Assembly: GCA_023101725.1 (NCBI GenBank)
Contig: JALJCO010012682.1
Location: forward strand, 1,674,001 to 1,738,000
Direction of reading: 5' to 3'
DNA: 64,000 nucleotides
Origin: Atherinomorus stipes
Lineage: Eukaryota > Chordata > Actinopteri > Atheriniformes > Atherinidae
The stretch's first letter is position 1; the number at the start of each line of letters is the position of its first letter. Positions 1-12,554 of this stretch are shown in pieces. Below the pieces are notes generated by a model. That model saw only the letters and a list, made by a program, of their open reading frames with translations, was not told the origin of the DNA and searched no databases. Position numbers and translations under genes: made by a program.

Positions 1-228
1 AGGTCTCATCTGTGTCAACAGCAGTTCCTTATCCATGTCCTTGTAAACTTTGCAGGGATACCTGTTGTATTGTTTTTACTTTTATTGTAATTGTACTTAT
101 TTCATGTTATAAATTTTATTTACCGTCTCCACTAATATCTATATTTACATTGGGTCACATTTCATTTTGCATTTATGACTTCTTTTGCTCTCCTAAACTT
201 TGCGTGGCAAAGCAACATCATGCGAAAT

Positions 229-780
229 TAGGATGCACCGAAATGAAAATACTTGACCGAAACCGAAAACAAAAAATGAACAAATCAAGGCTGAAAACCG
301 AACACCGAAAAAAATGTCAATTATTAGAACTGTAGCACTTTTAGCTACGATGTGTACTAACTTCACTAAAATCAATCATTGCAACAAATCAAGTACAAAA
401 GTATCAAAATATTTATTTACCCCTGACATTAGAGAATGTACACTATAGATTAAAATTCAAAATAAAATATTTAGTTTGACTCCACTCGTGTACATTCCAT
501 AATGCCTTTTACATTTTTTTTTTCTGTAGGACTATTACAACAAATAATAATATACAGGCTTATAACTGACTGGCTGCTGAAAGACAGTGAAATTAAATAT
601 GTTTTCACATAAAAACACAAAGTTCATAAGTTGCGTGCTGGATGCGCTGTTTGTTGCATCATCACAAGTTTCGGCAGTGTTGTTTCGGTGATTTATGTCT
701 TTCGGCCGAAAACCGAAAATGCACTTTTGGGTCATTTTTGGCCGAAAACTTTTGGTGGACGAATTTTCGGTGCATCCCTA
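229..780. mobile_element. hAT-like non-autonomous element (552 bp)
   Basis: The ends are inverted repeats: TAGGATGCACCGAAA on the left, and TAGGGATGCACCGAAA when the right end is read in reverse. The element is flanked by a perfect 8-bp target duplication, TGCGAAAT, at 221-228 and 781-788. An 8-bp duplication with TAG/CAG-type ends is the hallmark of hAT transposons. The interior has CCGAAAACCGAAA-type repeats near both ends and no transposase ORF, so mobilisation would need an enzyme from elsewhere. Confidence 0.88.
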
Positions 781-788
781 TGCGAAAT

Positions 789-3341
789 CCTTATTTAAAT
801 GCTGCTGTTTTTTGCCTCTTACCAACTGCGTGAACAATCTTAGCAGATCACCCGCAAACAATAAAGATTGCGCACACAGTCTATTTGCACCACGTGCAAA
901 TTAGCGCGCTCTTTATTTGAGATCTAAGTAAAGTAGGGTCTTAGATTTCTAGTCATGTGGTCACTGAAGCAAGGGTTGTGAAGATGGCTGCATGTTCTGG
1001 TGTAGTCAGCACAAAGCAGGACCAGCTTTTTACTGCGATGGTGATATCTTTTAGATGTGCTTAATTAAGCTGCATAAAACCCATGCCTGTTGTTTTCATT
1101 GTGACTCAGTGTTTAGATATGGGATTTGTTGACAGGTTTATACAATAGCTGTGACTTGGACAGTCTTTGGGACATTTGGAGGTTTTATGTGAGGCTGCCA
1201 ATAAAAACCTCTGAAAGCTCTCCAATGCCATTAGCTTTACTGTCCTGGAGAAGCTTGTGCCTCATGTTTTACAGTAGGTTATTATTATTTAGTCATTATT
1301 TTTGTATTGTTAAGTTTGCGTTTTCCAAATGTTTTTTGTTTTTTTTTGTAAAAAGGGTTTAAATCAAAGAGATCCACTTGCTTCTTTATGAAGCTCAGAC
1401 CAGGTGACTGAGGAATTTCTGTGATTATCAGCATCCCAGTTATGTGGTGAGAGAAACCTGCTAAAGGATCTGCTTCTGTTTTTACATGCTGGCGGTGCGA
1501 TTTGGCTGCTGCTGTCAGGTTACACAGTGTGAGCATCAAGCAGCAGATTGTGCTGACGCAGGCTGTCCTCTGACGCCATGTACAGAAAAGGATGAGTTAC
1601 AGGTTGTAGGTGTGACTGTGAACTAAAGACCTGGTCCATCCCAAGATTTGATTTTTCTTTAGAATGTGGTGTTCTGAATGGATGAAGGTCAGTGTAGAAG
1701 TTAATTAAATCAGTCATGGCTTCCTGCTTTCTTCAGACAATCATTGTTACTGAGTTTCTGGGTTGTTTGTGGGTGGTCTGGTGCTAACTGGCCAGTTCTT
1801 TCTACCCTGCTGTGAGAGGAGGAGGTCAGTTGCCCATTTTCATTACATGCGGACATAGTCAAGGCATTGTAAATGTTCTTTTTAGGGGTCTGAAAGAATG
1901 CCAAGAGATGAAAGTGTGCATTTTGTTAGCATACCACAAACTGAGCCTGTACATGTACATGATGTACAAAACCATCTCTGCCATTGTTCTGTAGCTCAGT
2001 GTGAAGAAAACAGTGGCTCAGAGCAGCCATCCAAGTTTTTAAGCTAGTAACCATTGACCCCAGTCACAACTGCTAAACCTGCAGATAAATCAGAGAATAC
2101 TGTGCTCCATCTGTCCACTCTGCTGCCGTGGTAACAATAATCCACACATCAGTTGCAAACACTTTCCTCTGTTCTGTCTGCTGCAGTTTACTGTGAAACT
2201 GATGAACTTCTGTTGAACTGGACTTCTGCGTAAGCATATTTAGATGGACTTTTTTGATAAATGCACTTAGAAAAAAGGCATGCAAAAAACAAAAACAAAA
2301 AACAACTGTTTGTTCAACAGATTTGAGCCTTTCTTCTCTCTCTTGTCCAAACCATACAATACTGGTGTTCAGCTCATTTTTCACTGTCTTAGCAATTTGA
2401 TGATACTGTTACAGGTTAATTTAGGCCTTATTTTGAAGAAGCAAAGATAACATGTGTTTTTTTTTGTTTTGTTTTTACAGTGTGTGTGTGTCGTATAATG
2501 TAAATGAGGATTCTTGACCTGTGAAAATGTTGCAGAAGTGTTAATCAGAAGTAAACAGGCTGAAGTCAGCTTGACTGACTTAATATCGGCTCACTGATGA
2601 GTCAATTTAAGACTTTGTTGCAGCGTGGATGCAGTGTTACTGTTTACAACAGTTCTAATCTGAATAGACAGGCGAAGGTTCCTGCCGGTTCTCTCTTTCA
2701 GTTTGCTTTTCTGGTCTCATTAATTCTTTTGGAGCCAGGAGAGTAAAGAGACTAATGAAGCCACGTACAGCTTAATGCTCTAAGTTGTGCAGTTAGTGAA
2801 CTGTTATTTTGTTTAGCACTTTAATGAGTGAGTAATAAGTACACCTGACCCACACAGGGCTGTAGTCCTGAAGTCCAGCTCGATTCATTTTAAACCATTA
2901 ATCTTTCATTTGATGATATTTCTGCTCCTTTGGGGGTAATTTGCAGTTTTTGAGTGCTCATAAGTATAAAGTGCAACATAAAATATAAATATTGAACTAG
3001 CCTGCTTTCATTAGGCTACACTTATTTCTGCATTATTCATCACTCAGATTCAAAAGCTCTTGCCAATTGAAATCTGGCCAATTATGACAAAAATATCTCC
3101 ACTGGATCTCTGTTTAGCTGTTGGCTCATTTTCTGCTTTGAAGGCCCCCCCACACTCAATGACTGCAATTAAAAGGAGTTGGGTTGCTGTTGGATCAATA
3201 TTGGATTTTGAAGCATTATGTGAAGCTAAAAAACCCCATTTAATCACCCTGAAATAGCTTCTGCATGGCACAATGACATTCTGGAGAAAACTACATTGAA
3301 ATGCGATATTTTGTGTGTCTTTTCATCCAGTATAGACCTTT
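789..3341. other. Non-coding, probable intron or upstream sequence
   Basis: No exon, RNA gene or element with readable ends was recognised. Open frames are short and lack domain motifs. The composition is ordinary AT-rich fish intron with homopolymer T tracts, for example around 2458-2466. Confidence 0.6.
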
Positions 3342-3425
3342 AAGCCATTTATCTATTTTCTATACCCCATATTCCAAAGCATGGTTGAAGGGGTTGGGGC
3401 TGAAGCCGATCCCAGCAGCTACTAG
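3342..3425 (-). repeat. Degenerate copy of dispersed retroposon 3' end
   Basis: The + strand shows CCATTTATCTATTTTCTATACC at its start and GCTGAAGCCGATCCCAGCAGCT at its end, in pieces. These align by eye with the family seen at 14503, 22914, 53843 and 62832 (tetranucleotide tail, then TTTTCTGTACCGCTTA, then GGAGCCTATCCCAGCT). Because the tail is on the left, the element is read on the minus strand. This copy is older and more diverged than the others. Confidence 0.55.
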
Positions 3426-3454
3426 TCAAGAGACTTGATAACCTCTTGTTGATA

Positions 3455-3713
3455 ATAGGGATGTCTGAGATTATTGGCCAATATTGGCAACAAAATGTGA
3501 TATTGGAAAATATTGGTATTGTTTTTTTTCGGACTGATATTATAACCAACGGAATCTTGTGAGTTCTTGCTCCATTAACAGTGGTCCAGCATGTAGAAAA
3601 GTCCCTGTTATTCTGGAAGAACTTCATATCCCAGCATTCCTTTTGGAGTCATGTGACTACGGTGCCAATACCTGCTAGTATCTGATATCAGTAAAAAAAT
3701 ATTGAACATCCCT
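3455..3713. mobile_element. Small hAT-like MITE (about 259 bp)
   Basis: The left end reads ATAGGGATGTC and the right end, in reverse, AGGGATGTTCA. Flanks TGTTGATA (3447-3454) and TGTTGAAA (3714-3721) match in 7 of 8 bases, consistent with an aged hAT target duplication. The interior near both ends carries GATATTGG/CTGATATC motifs as in the other AGGGATG elements of this window. No coding sequence. Confidence 0.6.
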
Positions 3714-3721
3714 TGTTGAAA

Positions 3722-6079
3722 AGGCAGAAATGTTCAAACCCAGACAAAGATGATGCTGTGATGGATATTGTGCTAAATTAATCTTTTTCTTGTGCAATTG
3801 AAACAACTGCAACTGATGTTCATGCTGAGAGAAAAAGAAAAGAATGGCAGGGGTAATTATTTTTGTGTTTAACATTGTTTCCTTGGATTTATTGTTGTTT
3901 TCATCTCCTGGGAGAATTATGTGGCTTAAATGCTGCATACTAAGTCATTGTGTTTTCCAGTTTTTAGTGTGTTTCATTTAAGGTTGCTGCCTTTTCCAGC
4001 CAAACCTAATACTAGTCTTTTTTACAAAGCGGTAGCCATATATTCTCCCAAAAAGGATGCATGAGTTAAGCCGCCCCTGTTTCCCTTTGGTAATTCACAA
4101 AGACCAAACAGAGGCAGTTTAGCCTTACATCATCTGTGGTTACACATAGCAAACCGGCGTTACGGAAAAACTTGACACTTACACACTAATTTGGCTCGTG
4201 AAGACCCCCTGTTGCCAGCTGTGATGCGAATCAGCAGCGTCAACTTTTACCACCTCCCCATTCCCCTTCTGTAGTTACAAACAGGACATCAGTGCGCAAC
4301 TTAAGTGCATCAGTCTCACCTCTGCAGTGTGAAAACTGCCCGCGGGACCAGTGAGAGGGAACCAAACCAGGACTGTTTGCTCCCAAACACATAGTTGTGC
4401 AAAATACCTTCATCTTATGTTCATTGTTCTGATCATGTTTTTTCACTGATTCTACTATGCCGGTCATTTCTGGTTTCTTCATTTCTTATTCTTTTGTTAG
4501 AAGGCTGGAGAGACTTGACATGTAATTTGTCAATTCCAGCATTACTGCTCTTGATTTGTGTCCTCTCTTTCTAACGTTCCGCTGCAGTTTCAGGCTACAA
4601 CGAGACATCTTATCAGGGATCTGAAGAGCAGTTTAGCATGCCACAGCCTTCAAACTCAGGGGCCTTGTTGGAGTGACATTAGACAAAGTGAATAAAAATC
4701 AGTGATGAATGAGTTCGCAGTGATCCTCATTTCTGTGTCTTAGGGTTTTGCAGTGGTTTTCTCTGTTGCTTTACCTGAAATTTTGCAGGAGCAGAAAGGT
4801 GAGGTCTTCATCTTTCAGACCAACAGTGGTGACAGTTGCTATGAGCCCATCCTAACTGTGACAGACTGTTATTGCAGACATGTGAAGCTCCCCCATCTCT
4901 GCAGGGAAAAATCCAAGCTCCATATGTATGAGCAAAGCTCTATATCAGACCTGATTACATAACGGAAAATCCAGTCACAGTTGCGAGAACACAAGTGTTT
5001 TGACCTGAAATCAGATTAAGTGTTGTGTATGTAATTTATTAATAAGGTAATTGACCTTGATTTCACATTCCACATTCAGCTTATTTAAACCCTATTAGCC
5101 AAGACAAAGCAAAGCATGTTTGTTTTAGTCATGCTGATAACCACTTGTTGCCTCAAAACATGATTGTAGATAAGAGCAGTGCTGTGATGCTGTTAGCTTT
5201 CAGAGAAATGTAGCTCCAGTTTCTATGTTGGGATTTGTTTTGTTGAAAAACTTAATGATGGCTCCAGTCAAAAGCTACTTTTTCAGCTGCTCTCAGTCAC
5301 AATATCTTAAACCTATTCAGTAAATCACTGGTGAAATGCAAACACATCCATTTCTGACGTGCTATTTCTTTTGCTTTTCCTCTATTACATCTGTGACAAC
5401 AACCTGCCGTTATCCATTCGCCTTTGCCGTCACACTTGCATAGGTTACTTGAAGTGCATTAACAATTAATCATGAAAAGGAACAAGTAAAGCCAGTTTCT
5501 TGTATTTGTATTGGTGGAACTGCATGGCCTGTTCCAGCATGCATCTGATGAGAGGTGAGTTTCACACCCGAGAGTCTGTCGCACGAAGCCAGACGACCGC
5601 ATTCACAGCCATGGGTTAATTTGTTTCCACTTGTCCTAACCTCCATTTTTAGCTGGAGGAAACTGGAGCACCTCCAGAAAATATCCTCTGAACTTACCAT
5701 TAATGGGAAACTGTGTCAAATCTCTGCCCACACGGACCTTAACTCAGCCGTCTCTGTCCCAAGAAGCGGCTGTCTGTCAGGACAAAGTGTTTTCACCAGA
5801 CTGACAGCAGGAATTTACAGGATAGAAATAGCACACACATGTAGGTGTTGCATGTTATACATGATACAGATTTCTGACAAGAGGTTAAAGAGTCCTGTGG
5901 TGACTTGCAACTCACATTCATGTCTCAGACTGGTACATTAGATGAATAGAGGTCTGCTGTGTGATATTTTAAGCTTTCTTGCATGTCTGGGGCAGCATGA
6001 TGAGGGGGAAAATGTTATATGCAGTATTATTGTTCAATATTGGGAGTGTCATATGACTTAATGATATCTATAAACAAAT
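3722..6079. other. Non-coding, nothing recognised
   Basis: No exon with splice sites and a conserved peptide was found on either strand. The longest open frame (128 codons on +, 5555-5941) has no recognisable motif and no supporting promoter or splice structure. Confidence 0.6.
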
Positions 6080-6284
6080 ACTTTAGTATAGTGTTGCACA
6101 ATATAATCGGCCCTCTTTCGGTATCGGCCTATATCGGCCTTAAAATTGAGCATCGGACTTCGGCCACCCTACCAATATTTAATCGATAGTTAACTAATCA
6201 GGCTGCTGTTTCTGAAGTCTAAAAAAACCCAAAACTTCTTGAAAAAATTATTTTATACAGACTTTAAAACTTCTAAAGACAGTT

Positions 6285-6428
6285 CTAATAATCAATATCA
6301 ATGCCGATATTAAAGCCGAAAAATAAATGATATAATATTTATTCCTTGTGAAGAATTTGAAAAATACCTCAACTTGTGTTATGTATAACAAGTCAAACTT
6401 AATGACAGTTGTATAAACAAAACTAATA
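6285..6428 (+). repeat. Left arm of perfect 144-bp inverted repeat
   Basis: Every base of this arm is matched by the reverse complement of 6830-6973; I compared the two strings base by base. The spacer is 401 bp. The arms lie inside the composite element at 6088-7040, whose terminal regions are only moderately similar to each other, so the arms look much younger than the rest, for example from a recent inverted duplication or gene conversion. Confidence 0.93.
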
Positions 6429-6829
6429 TTTGGTTATTTACACGGGCTGGGGCTAAAAAATCGAAATACACTGAAATATCTCGATATAGCAGATTTCATA
6501 TTGATATTTAAAAAAGCAATATTGACCTAATATTACGAAATCTCACAAGATTTTATTGTTCCTTACGAATTCTCGCAAGATTTCACGAAAACCCGCAAGA
6601 TTTTGTCGTTCTGTTACAAAATCTTGCAAGATTTCGTTAGTAAAATAGATCGATACCACATTTATAAATATCGATATAAATCAGCATATGAAAATACGCG
6701 ATATTTCAGAGTATCAATATTGTTTCCAACCCTTACCAAATATCCCCTGTTTTGGGGTATTGTTTATTTATTTTTTTTTTCTCAGGAAGATGAAAATCCA
6801 GGTGATTATAGGATATAATGCACATATCC

Positions 6830-6973
6830 TATTAGTTTTGTTTATACAACTGTCATTAAGTTTGACTTGTTATACATAACACAAGTTGAGGTATTTTTCA
6901 AATTCTTCACAAGGAATAAATATTATATCATTTATTTTTCGGCTTTAATATCGGCATTGATATTGATTATTAG
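6830..6973 (-). repeat. Right arm of perfect 144-bp inverted repeat
   Basis: This is the reverse complement of 6285-6428. Its outer boundary (GATTATTAGCCAC) resembles the matching position in the related element at 26007-26877 (GGCGGATAACC in reverse context). That suggests the right arm is the ancestral copy and the left arm the duplicate; this is inference. Confidence 0.93.
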
Positions 6974-7048
6974 CCACATGAGTTTTAAAATATCTGCATA
7001 TCGGATATCAGCCAAAATTCCAATATCATGCAATATCCCTTCTTTAGT

Positions 7049-8198
7049 GTATATCAGGCTCAGCTGTTTTCATGTTGGCAGGCTGGTTAGTTTTATGTCA
7101 AGTCTAGTGTGAAAAAAGTCTTCAGTCTTGCATTTATTGCACTCCAGTCTTCTTGGTTATTAATCTAATGAACATTTGATACCAATAAAACTTTGACATA
7201 TGCAAAAGTTCAATCAGACTTCTGTCTCCTCTGTGTGGACATTGGCCTTTAAATACAGCAAATCTTTAAAAAATGGAAATGCATTTCAAAATAAGGGTCT
7301 TGTCTTGTGTAAACTGTGGTAAATTGAGAAACATTGCCCCCAGAGATCTTCTTTGATGAAGGAAAATGGACTCTGCCACGTGTCATGCAGACATATGAAT
7401 ATAAAATAAGTATCTTGACTGTTGAATTCTTTTATCCAGATGGTAATTTCTTCCATAACCATGAAACCTAAGTAGCGGCATGTTAATGAAGTAGAAGACG
7501 TTGCCATTCATACAAATGCTAACAAATGGCACGCAGTGGGAAAGTGTGTAATTCGAACTGCAAAGTGCTGAGAGAATTTTTAATCACTCTCTTGGCAGGA
7601 GGAGGTTCTGATAGCTGCAATCGCTGGCTCATCAGTTCTGTCGGAGCTCGGCACTCTTGATGCTCACATGTGTGCCGCGTAATGTGATTTAAGAGGGAAC
7701 CCCAGCAGATCTGGATCTGCTGCGCATCATCTTCATCTATCCTCATCTCTGGCTCCATAACTCTGTTGTGAGGTTTAGGTGCCGACTGGGAAGCAGACAG
7801 TCAGCTCTGAGCTGCTCTGACTGCTCTCACTCGTCTCATGCTCCGTGGGGGTCTCCACCATCTGGCTTGCACTGGAAGAAAAGAGAGTATCTGTGTGGCG
7901 TTTGGATGCTGTGTGTGCGAACATGTGTGTAATAAATCCTCTGATGTCGGTGACCGCCTCAGGTGCTGATTAAGACAGATTCTGAGTGAAAATTCACATC
8001 AGACCAAGTTAGCGTAAGTGCTGCATATGTTGTTTACAAATTGTTTTGCAAAAATAGTGTATTGTTTCTGGCTTTATCTCATGAGAATCTTTTTAACTCC
8101 AACTTTACATGATTATTATGGCAGCTGTCTGACTGAGAGTGAAAACTTTCTAATTGTAATATGACACACTTATGCTCAGGATTATAGAAAATGCTAAT
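7049..8198. other. Non-coding, nothing recognised
   Basis: No exon or element boundary was recognised on either strand. Base composition is slightly less AT-rich around 7600-7980, without a splice-bounded conserved peptide. Confidence 0.55.
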
Positions 8199-9977
8199 GG
8201 CCGCGTTTCCCAGTTAAGATTCTTCTTTGGATTAAAGAAGGCCTCAAGGAAGCTCTTCCCAACAAAGGATCGCAAAGATACGCCCGTTTCCCAGATTGCT
8301 TCTTTCACGCGTTCTTATTTCCTGAGAAACGTCTTGGCTACGCTACATCTTTAGAAGGTCCTAACAGAAGCTATCCACTTCCGGGGGTGCTGAAAAAAAA
8401 GCAATCGAGGTCAGGTATATCGATCGACACCATTCATTTAGTGTGGAGGTTATTTTCCGACGCTGATATTGAGCCCATTTATACGTTTATGTGTTTGTGC
8501 AAGAAGACAAACTGTTAAAAATATGCATGTGATTACCAGTGATTGCAAATATTCATTGAAAAGCTCATTGTATATTGTGTAATTGGCCAAATTGTGCTAA
8601 ACAGGTGTAGGCGATTGGAAATTTACAGATGCCCTATAAATAATGGTCATTCTGACGCTATTTGTTGACGTAATGGCTGAAGGGAACCCCACCAAGAGGA
8701 TTCCTGAAACGTGCGTGTGTGTCATATCGGTGCTCAGTAGTAGAATCGGGAAACGGTGGCTAGGTGATTGAAACACTGAAAAAGGGTAACATTTTCTTGT
8801 TCGCAAAAAAATAGATCAACTCCTGGAACTCCTGACAAGCTTCAGCCAAAAACGATATGCACCAAACTTTCAAAAACTTTTTGTCGGGTTACTGTTGTCT
8901 GGGGAAATCTTGGAGGATGTAATCACCTACACACATCTTATGTTAAATGAGCTCCACATGGCAGCATTTGGTAAATGGGCGACATACTGTATCTGGTGCG
9001 TAAAGTGTGCGTCCAGGATGACGCACGTGCATTCAACAAACAGTAATCCCGCAAATGGTTGACGTGACTTAATAAAGAATGGCTTGTTCTGCCACTCACT
9101 CGTGCCCAATTCTTCAAAGGCCTGCGTAAACGCAAAGTAATGGGAATGCTCCACATATTACACTGAGAGGTTGTGTTTGCCATTTTTGAATCACTGCCCA
9201 GTGCCACCTATAATTTTTAACACGACCTTTGTGCTGAGGTTGGCAGAGAAAGGTAGTCAGGGGGACCTAAATAGGTGGTTCGGGTGGTACTGAAGTGTTT
9301 TATAGTTCAATATCAAAGTGTGGCCGGAGGGGGTGGTTTGGTGACTGGAGGGGGTGGTTTGGTTTGGTTCTCTGCACAGACATCTGATGCGGGTCTGATA
9401 TGGGTATGCGTAAATGGCCATGCTTTTATTGAGCGAAGCAGGTGCATCTCATCATGAACAGCTGACAAATGCGTAAATATGACGTGAGTCCTCATAGATT
9501 GCGTATAATTTGCGTACAATTCCTACCGCAATGTTTTTGTTTCTGTGGTTGATACCCACAGGCCTATCTTGCCATAATGATTAAACTTAACCACAATATT
9601 TTCTGTCATTCACTCGGTAACTACAGTTTTCTTCCATCATAGATGATTGACATTATGACATGAGTGAGAAAACATGACTCAATACAACAACTGATCCGTG
9701 AATAGGTCCATTTTTAATAATTTCCATTTTCTACTTTTTTTTCACGGGAAATAGTGTCGTTTCCAAAAGTGACCAGTAGATGGGCCTGTTGTTCCCTTAG
9801 CAGGGGGAACGTTAAAGAAGGGTCGAAAGAGTGGGTCTGGCCGCTCCTGAAAATAAAGAAGCTACTAAGTTAAGAGCGCATCTGGGAAACGCAACGTCCA
9901 AACAAGGCACCTTTAAGAAGTGACTTAAGGAGGACCTCAGCGTTAAGAGTGTCTTAACTAATCTGGGAAACGCGGCC
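8199..9977. mobile_element. Unclassified TIR transposon (1.78 kb)
   Basis: The two ends share an inverted repeat: GGCCGCGTTTCCCAG on the left and the same 15 bases on the right in reverse, followed by TTAAGA at slightly different distances. Copies of GTTTCCCAG recur just inside both ends (8285, and in reverse at about 9880), a sub-terminal repeat arrangement seen in DNA transposons. Flanking AAT on both sides (8196-8198, 9978-9980) suggests a 3-bp target duplication, which would fit PIF/Harbinger, but the evidence is thin. Minus-strand frames of 75 and 89 codons (8927-9207) show no motif I can name. Probably non-autonomous. Confidence 0.7.
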
Positions 9978-9980
9978 AAT

Positions 9981-12554
9981 TGCAGGTAGCTCTATTAACT
10001 TCAGTAGTGAAACATACAGACCTCATTAATTCTCTGCCCCTAAAGCCTCTTAGTTAGTTGGTGTCTGTTGAACACGATTAATCCCTGTATTAATCTGTGA
10101 TGAGCCATCTTTTGCTGATGCTGTCCCAGGTTTAGTCTGGGGGCAGCTTGCTTCATAAGGGTCATGCTGCTGGTTATTATTACCATTCACCTTGTTCCAT
10201 CTGCATATAAATCCGGTGAGATTTATTTCCATTACTTGTATTTCTTTGACTTATACTTCCAGTCCACTTCTGCTTCTCTTGTAGTGCTTAGTTGTAAGTT
10301 GCGGGCATGAATCTCAAGGACTAGTAACAAGAAAGGGTTTTAAGCCCTGGCTTCATGTATGACTTCTGTTTAAAAAGAAGAGTTTGACTGGCTGCTTTGA
10401 AAGGCCTGTGTCTAAGAAATCCCCAAATTTTAGTGCAACAGTTGATCAGTGACTGTGGAAGTGGAAAGCTGCTTTTATTCCTGAGTGAAGTGATTGTAAT
10501 TTGAGTCTTTCTTATCTCTACTGCTGTTCTCTGATGCTCTTAAAATGTTACAGCTGTGAATATTGTGCCTTTAAAAAGCATACACGTTCTCTCCTTGACT
10601 TTATCTTCCTCTCTGCCTCCCTTGTCTGTACTTGAGTTCAGTGGGCAGTGCACGGCCCAGTTGTTTTCCAGATGGTCTTTGATGATTAGGGAACTCTTGG
10701 AAGACATCACTCTGCTCAAATGCTCTACAGCTGGGAGCTTTTGGAGCATCATGTTCAAGTGACCACAGAGGACTTTGGATGAGCGTACAGTTTCCTGAAA
10801 CAGATTGTTACAAATTTAATCTTTAAATTTTTCTTTATCCATGTCCAAACAGGCAGCCAGCTGTCTTCTTTCATTTTCTTTTTCATCTCTTCTGACAGAT
10901 GACTAAGATGTCTGTTTTCATTCACACACTCTCATGGAAATGGTCCACAGAAATATTGCTGCCTGTCTTCTTTTTACAGGTAGAGCGCTGGACTGATGGC
11001 TTCAGGATTGAGGGGGATTAATATGTGTTTTGGTTTGTTTCTTTCTTCTGCTGACAGTGTCCTCTACATTCTTCCCTCTGCTGACCTCACATGTCCCACA
11101 ATGGTTGCTTTAAAGCAGGCTGTCTCTTCTTTTTAAGATATTGAATCATTGCAGTTCTCATCTGTATTTCTAAAGCTCTGCATCAGATTTCAGCTCCTTA
11201 CGCCTTTGATGTTCTCTTGCTCCCAGAATCTTGCAGAGAGTGATAATAATTGGCACTAAAGTGGTTGGCTGATTGATATGTAGATTGATAAGCCTTATTG
11301 AATAAATCAAGGTTTTTTTTTTCTTGTTGGAGAGATCTGAACTGAATTTCCTTTATTTCATCTCCATTGCTGGTACCTATAGAAACCTTTCATCCTTACC
11401 ATCCTTACATAACATCAGAAATGTGTGAAGGGCTTACACAGTTCCTCTCTGCAGCCCCCAACACAAATGTACACTGCTTTTTACAACCTCATCAGGCCTG
11501 GTGTATGCTGTGCATGGATTTTAACGTGCCACCCATCATGCCTTGAGTGCACTGCTGCTAGATGGGGCACTTCACAGATATAAATAGTACCCAGGTCATC
11601 ACGACTTCCTCAAATAGTACTGACTTCTTTGAGTTTTAATACATCAGAACCATCGGATTAAACATACTGTAGTAGAAATACTTGAATGATATTGAAAATA
11701 GAGCAACATTGTGTCATGGTATCTATGCAGGGTAGTGAATTAGTTACCTTTGTGAGCTGGATAATGGATATACCACCTTTATTACCCAACTAACTCTGTC
11801 TGTGTAAGTTCGCTCCCACACTCTGTCCTCAGCTGTTCTTGCCTGAGCAAATATTTGAACTCTGTGCCAAACGTCTCTTTGAACAATGTGCACTTGCTGT
11901 GATTGATATTATACATTTACATCACCAGTTTAATGTCATCGCCGGAGTTACCACACAAGGAATGTGCCATGGTGTGGTAAAACAGAAAAATGTAAAGGGA
12001 AAAAGAGCAAATCTCATTAAACTATAAAGTACTGACAGTTACAAAGTATTACTCGCAGAAATACTTTTTAACAGTTTTCAAACAGAATTTCAAGTATCTG
12101 AATTTTACTGGAGGACTTATTACTTTCACTTTTACATTTTATCATACAAACTTGCTCTGTTTTTGCTTCCAGAAGGGGCTTGTTACTTAAAGAGCATTAT
12201 TGACCATTGTTTGTTTTGCCTTCCCAAAATCAAGACTGATTTCAACATAGATGGAGGGGACTGTGACATTTAAAAAAGAGCACCCATCAGTTCTCTGTTG
12301 GCACACAGCAGATGTAATGGACGTAAGCGTGTAGCAAAACTAAACAAACAAGAAGGAGACTTGGATTTAATGTCTGTGACAAAAACAAGCAGCAACTGCT
12401 GACATGGAAGAAAGTGAGCCAAGCACAGAGGTAGCTGGAGCAGATTCAGAGCAGCAAGTCACTTATTGATGATTGTACTGTGGCAACCTGTTTAAAGCTC
12501 CAATGAATATGAATAGTTTCAGATTGTTCTATATTTCTTTAAATACAGAATAAT
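9981..12554. other. Non-coding, nothing recognised
   Basis: AT-rich sequence with pyrimidine tracts. No splice-bounded conserved peptide, RNA gene or element end was identified. Confidence 0.6.

Larger units (their letters stand above)
6088..7040 (+). mobile_element. Composite hAT-like element, copy 1 (953 bp)
   Basis: The left end (ATAGTGTTGCACAATAT then ATCGGCC repeats) matches the reverse complement of the right end of the element at 26007-26877, and the right end (TTGCATGATATTGGAATTTT in reverse) matches that element's left end. The two are one family in opposite orientation. Flanks ACTTTAGT (6080-6087) and TCTTTAGT (7041-7048) agree in 7 of 8 bases. Inside lies a second palindromic module (about 6448-6750) whose ends share the CACTGAAATAT motif, and outside that module a perfect 144-bp inverted repeat. 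No transposase frame. Confidence 0.75.
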
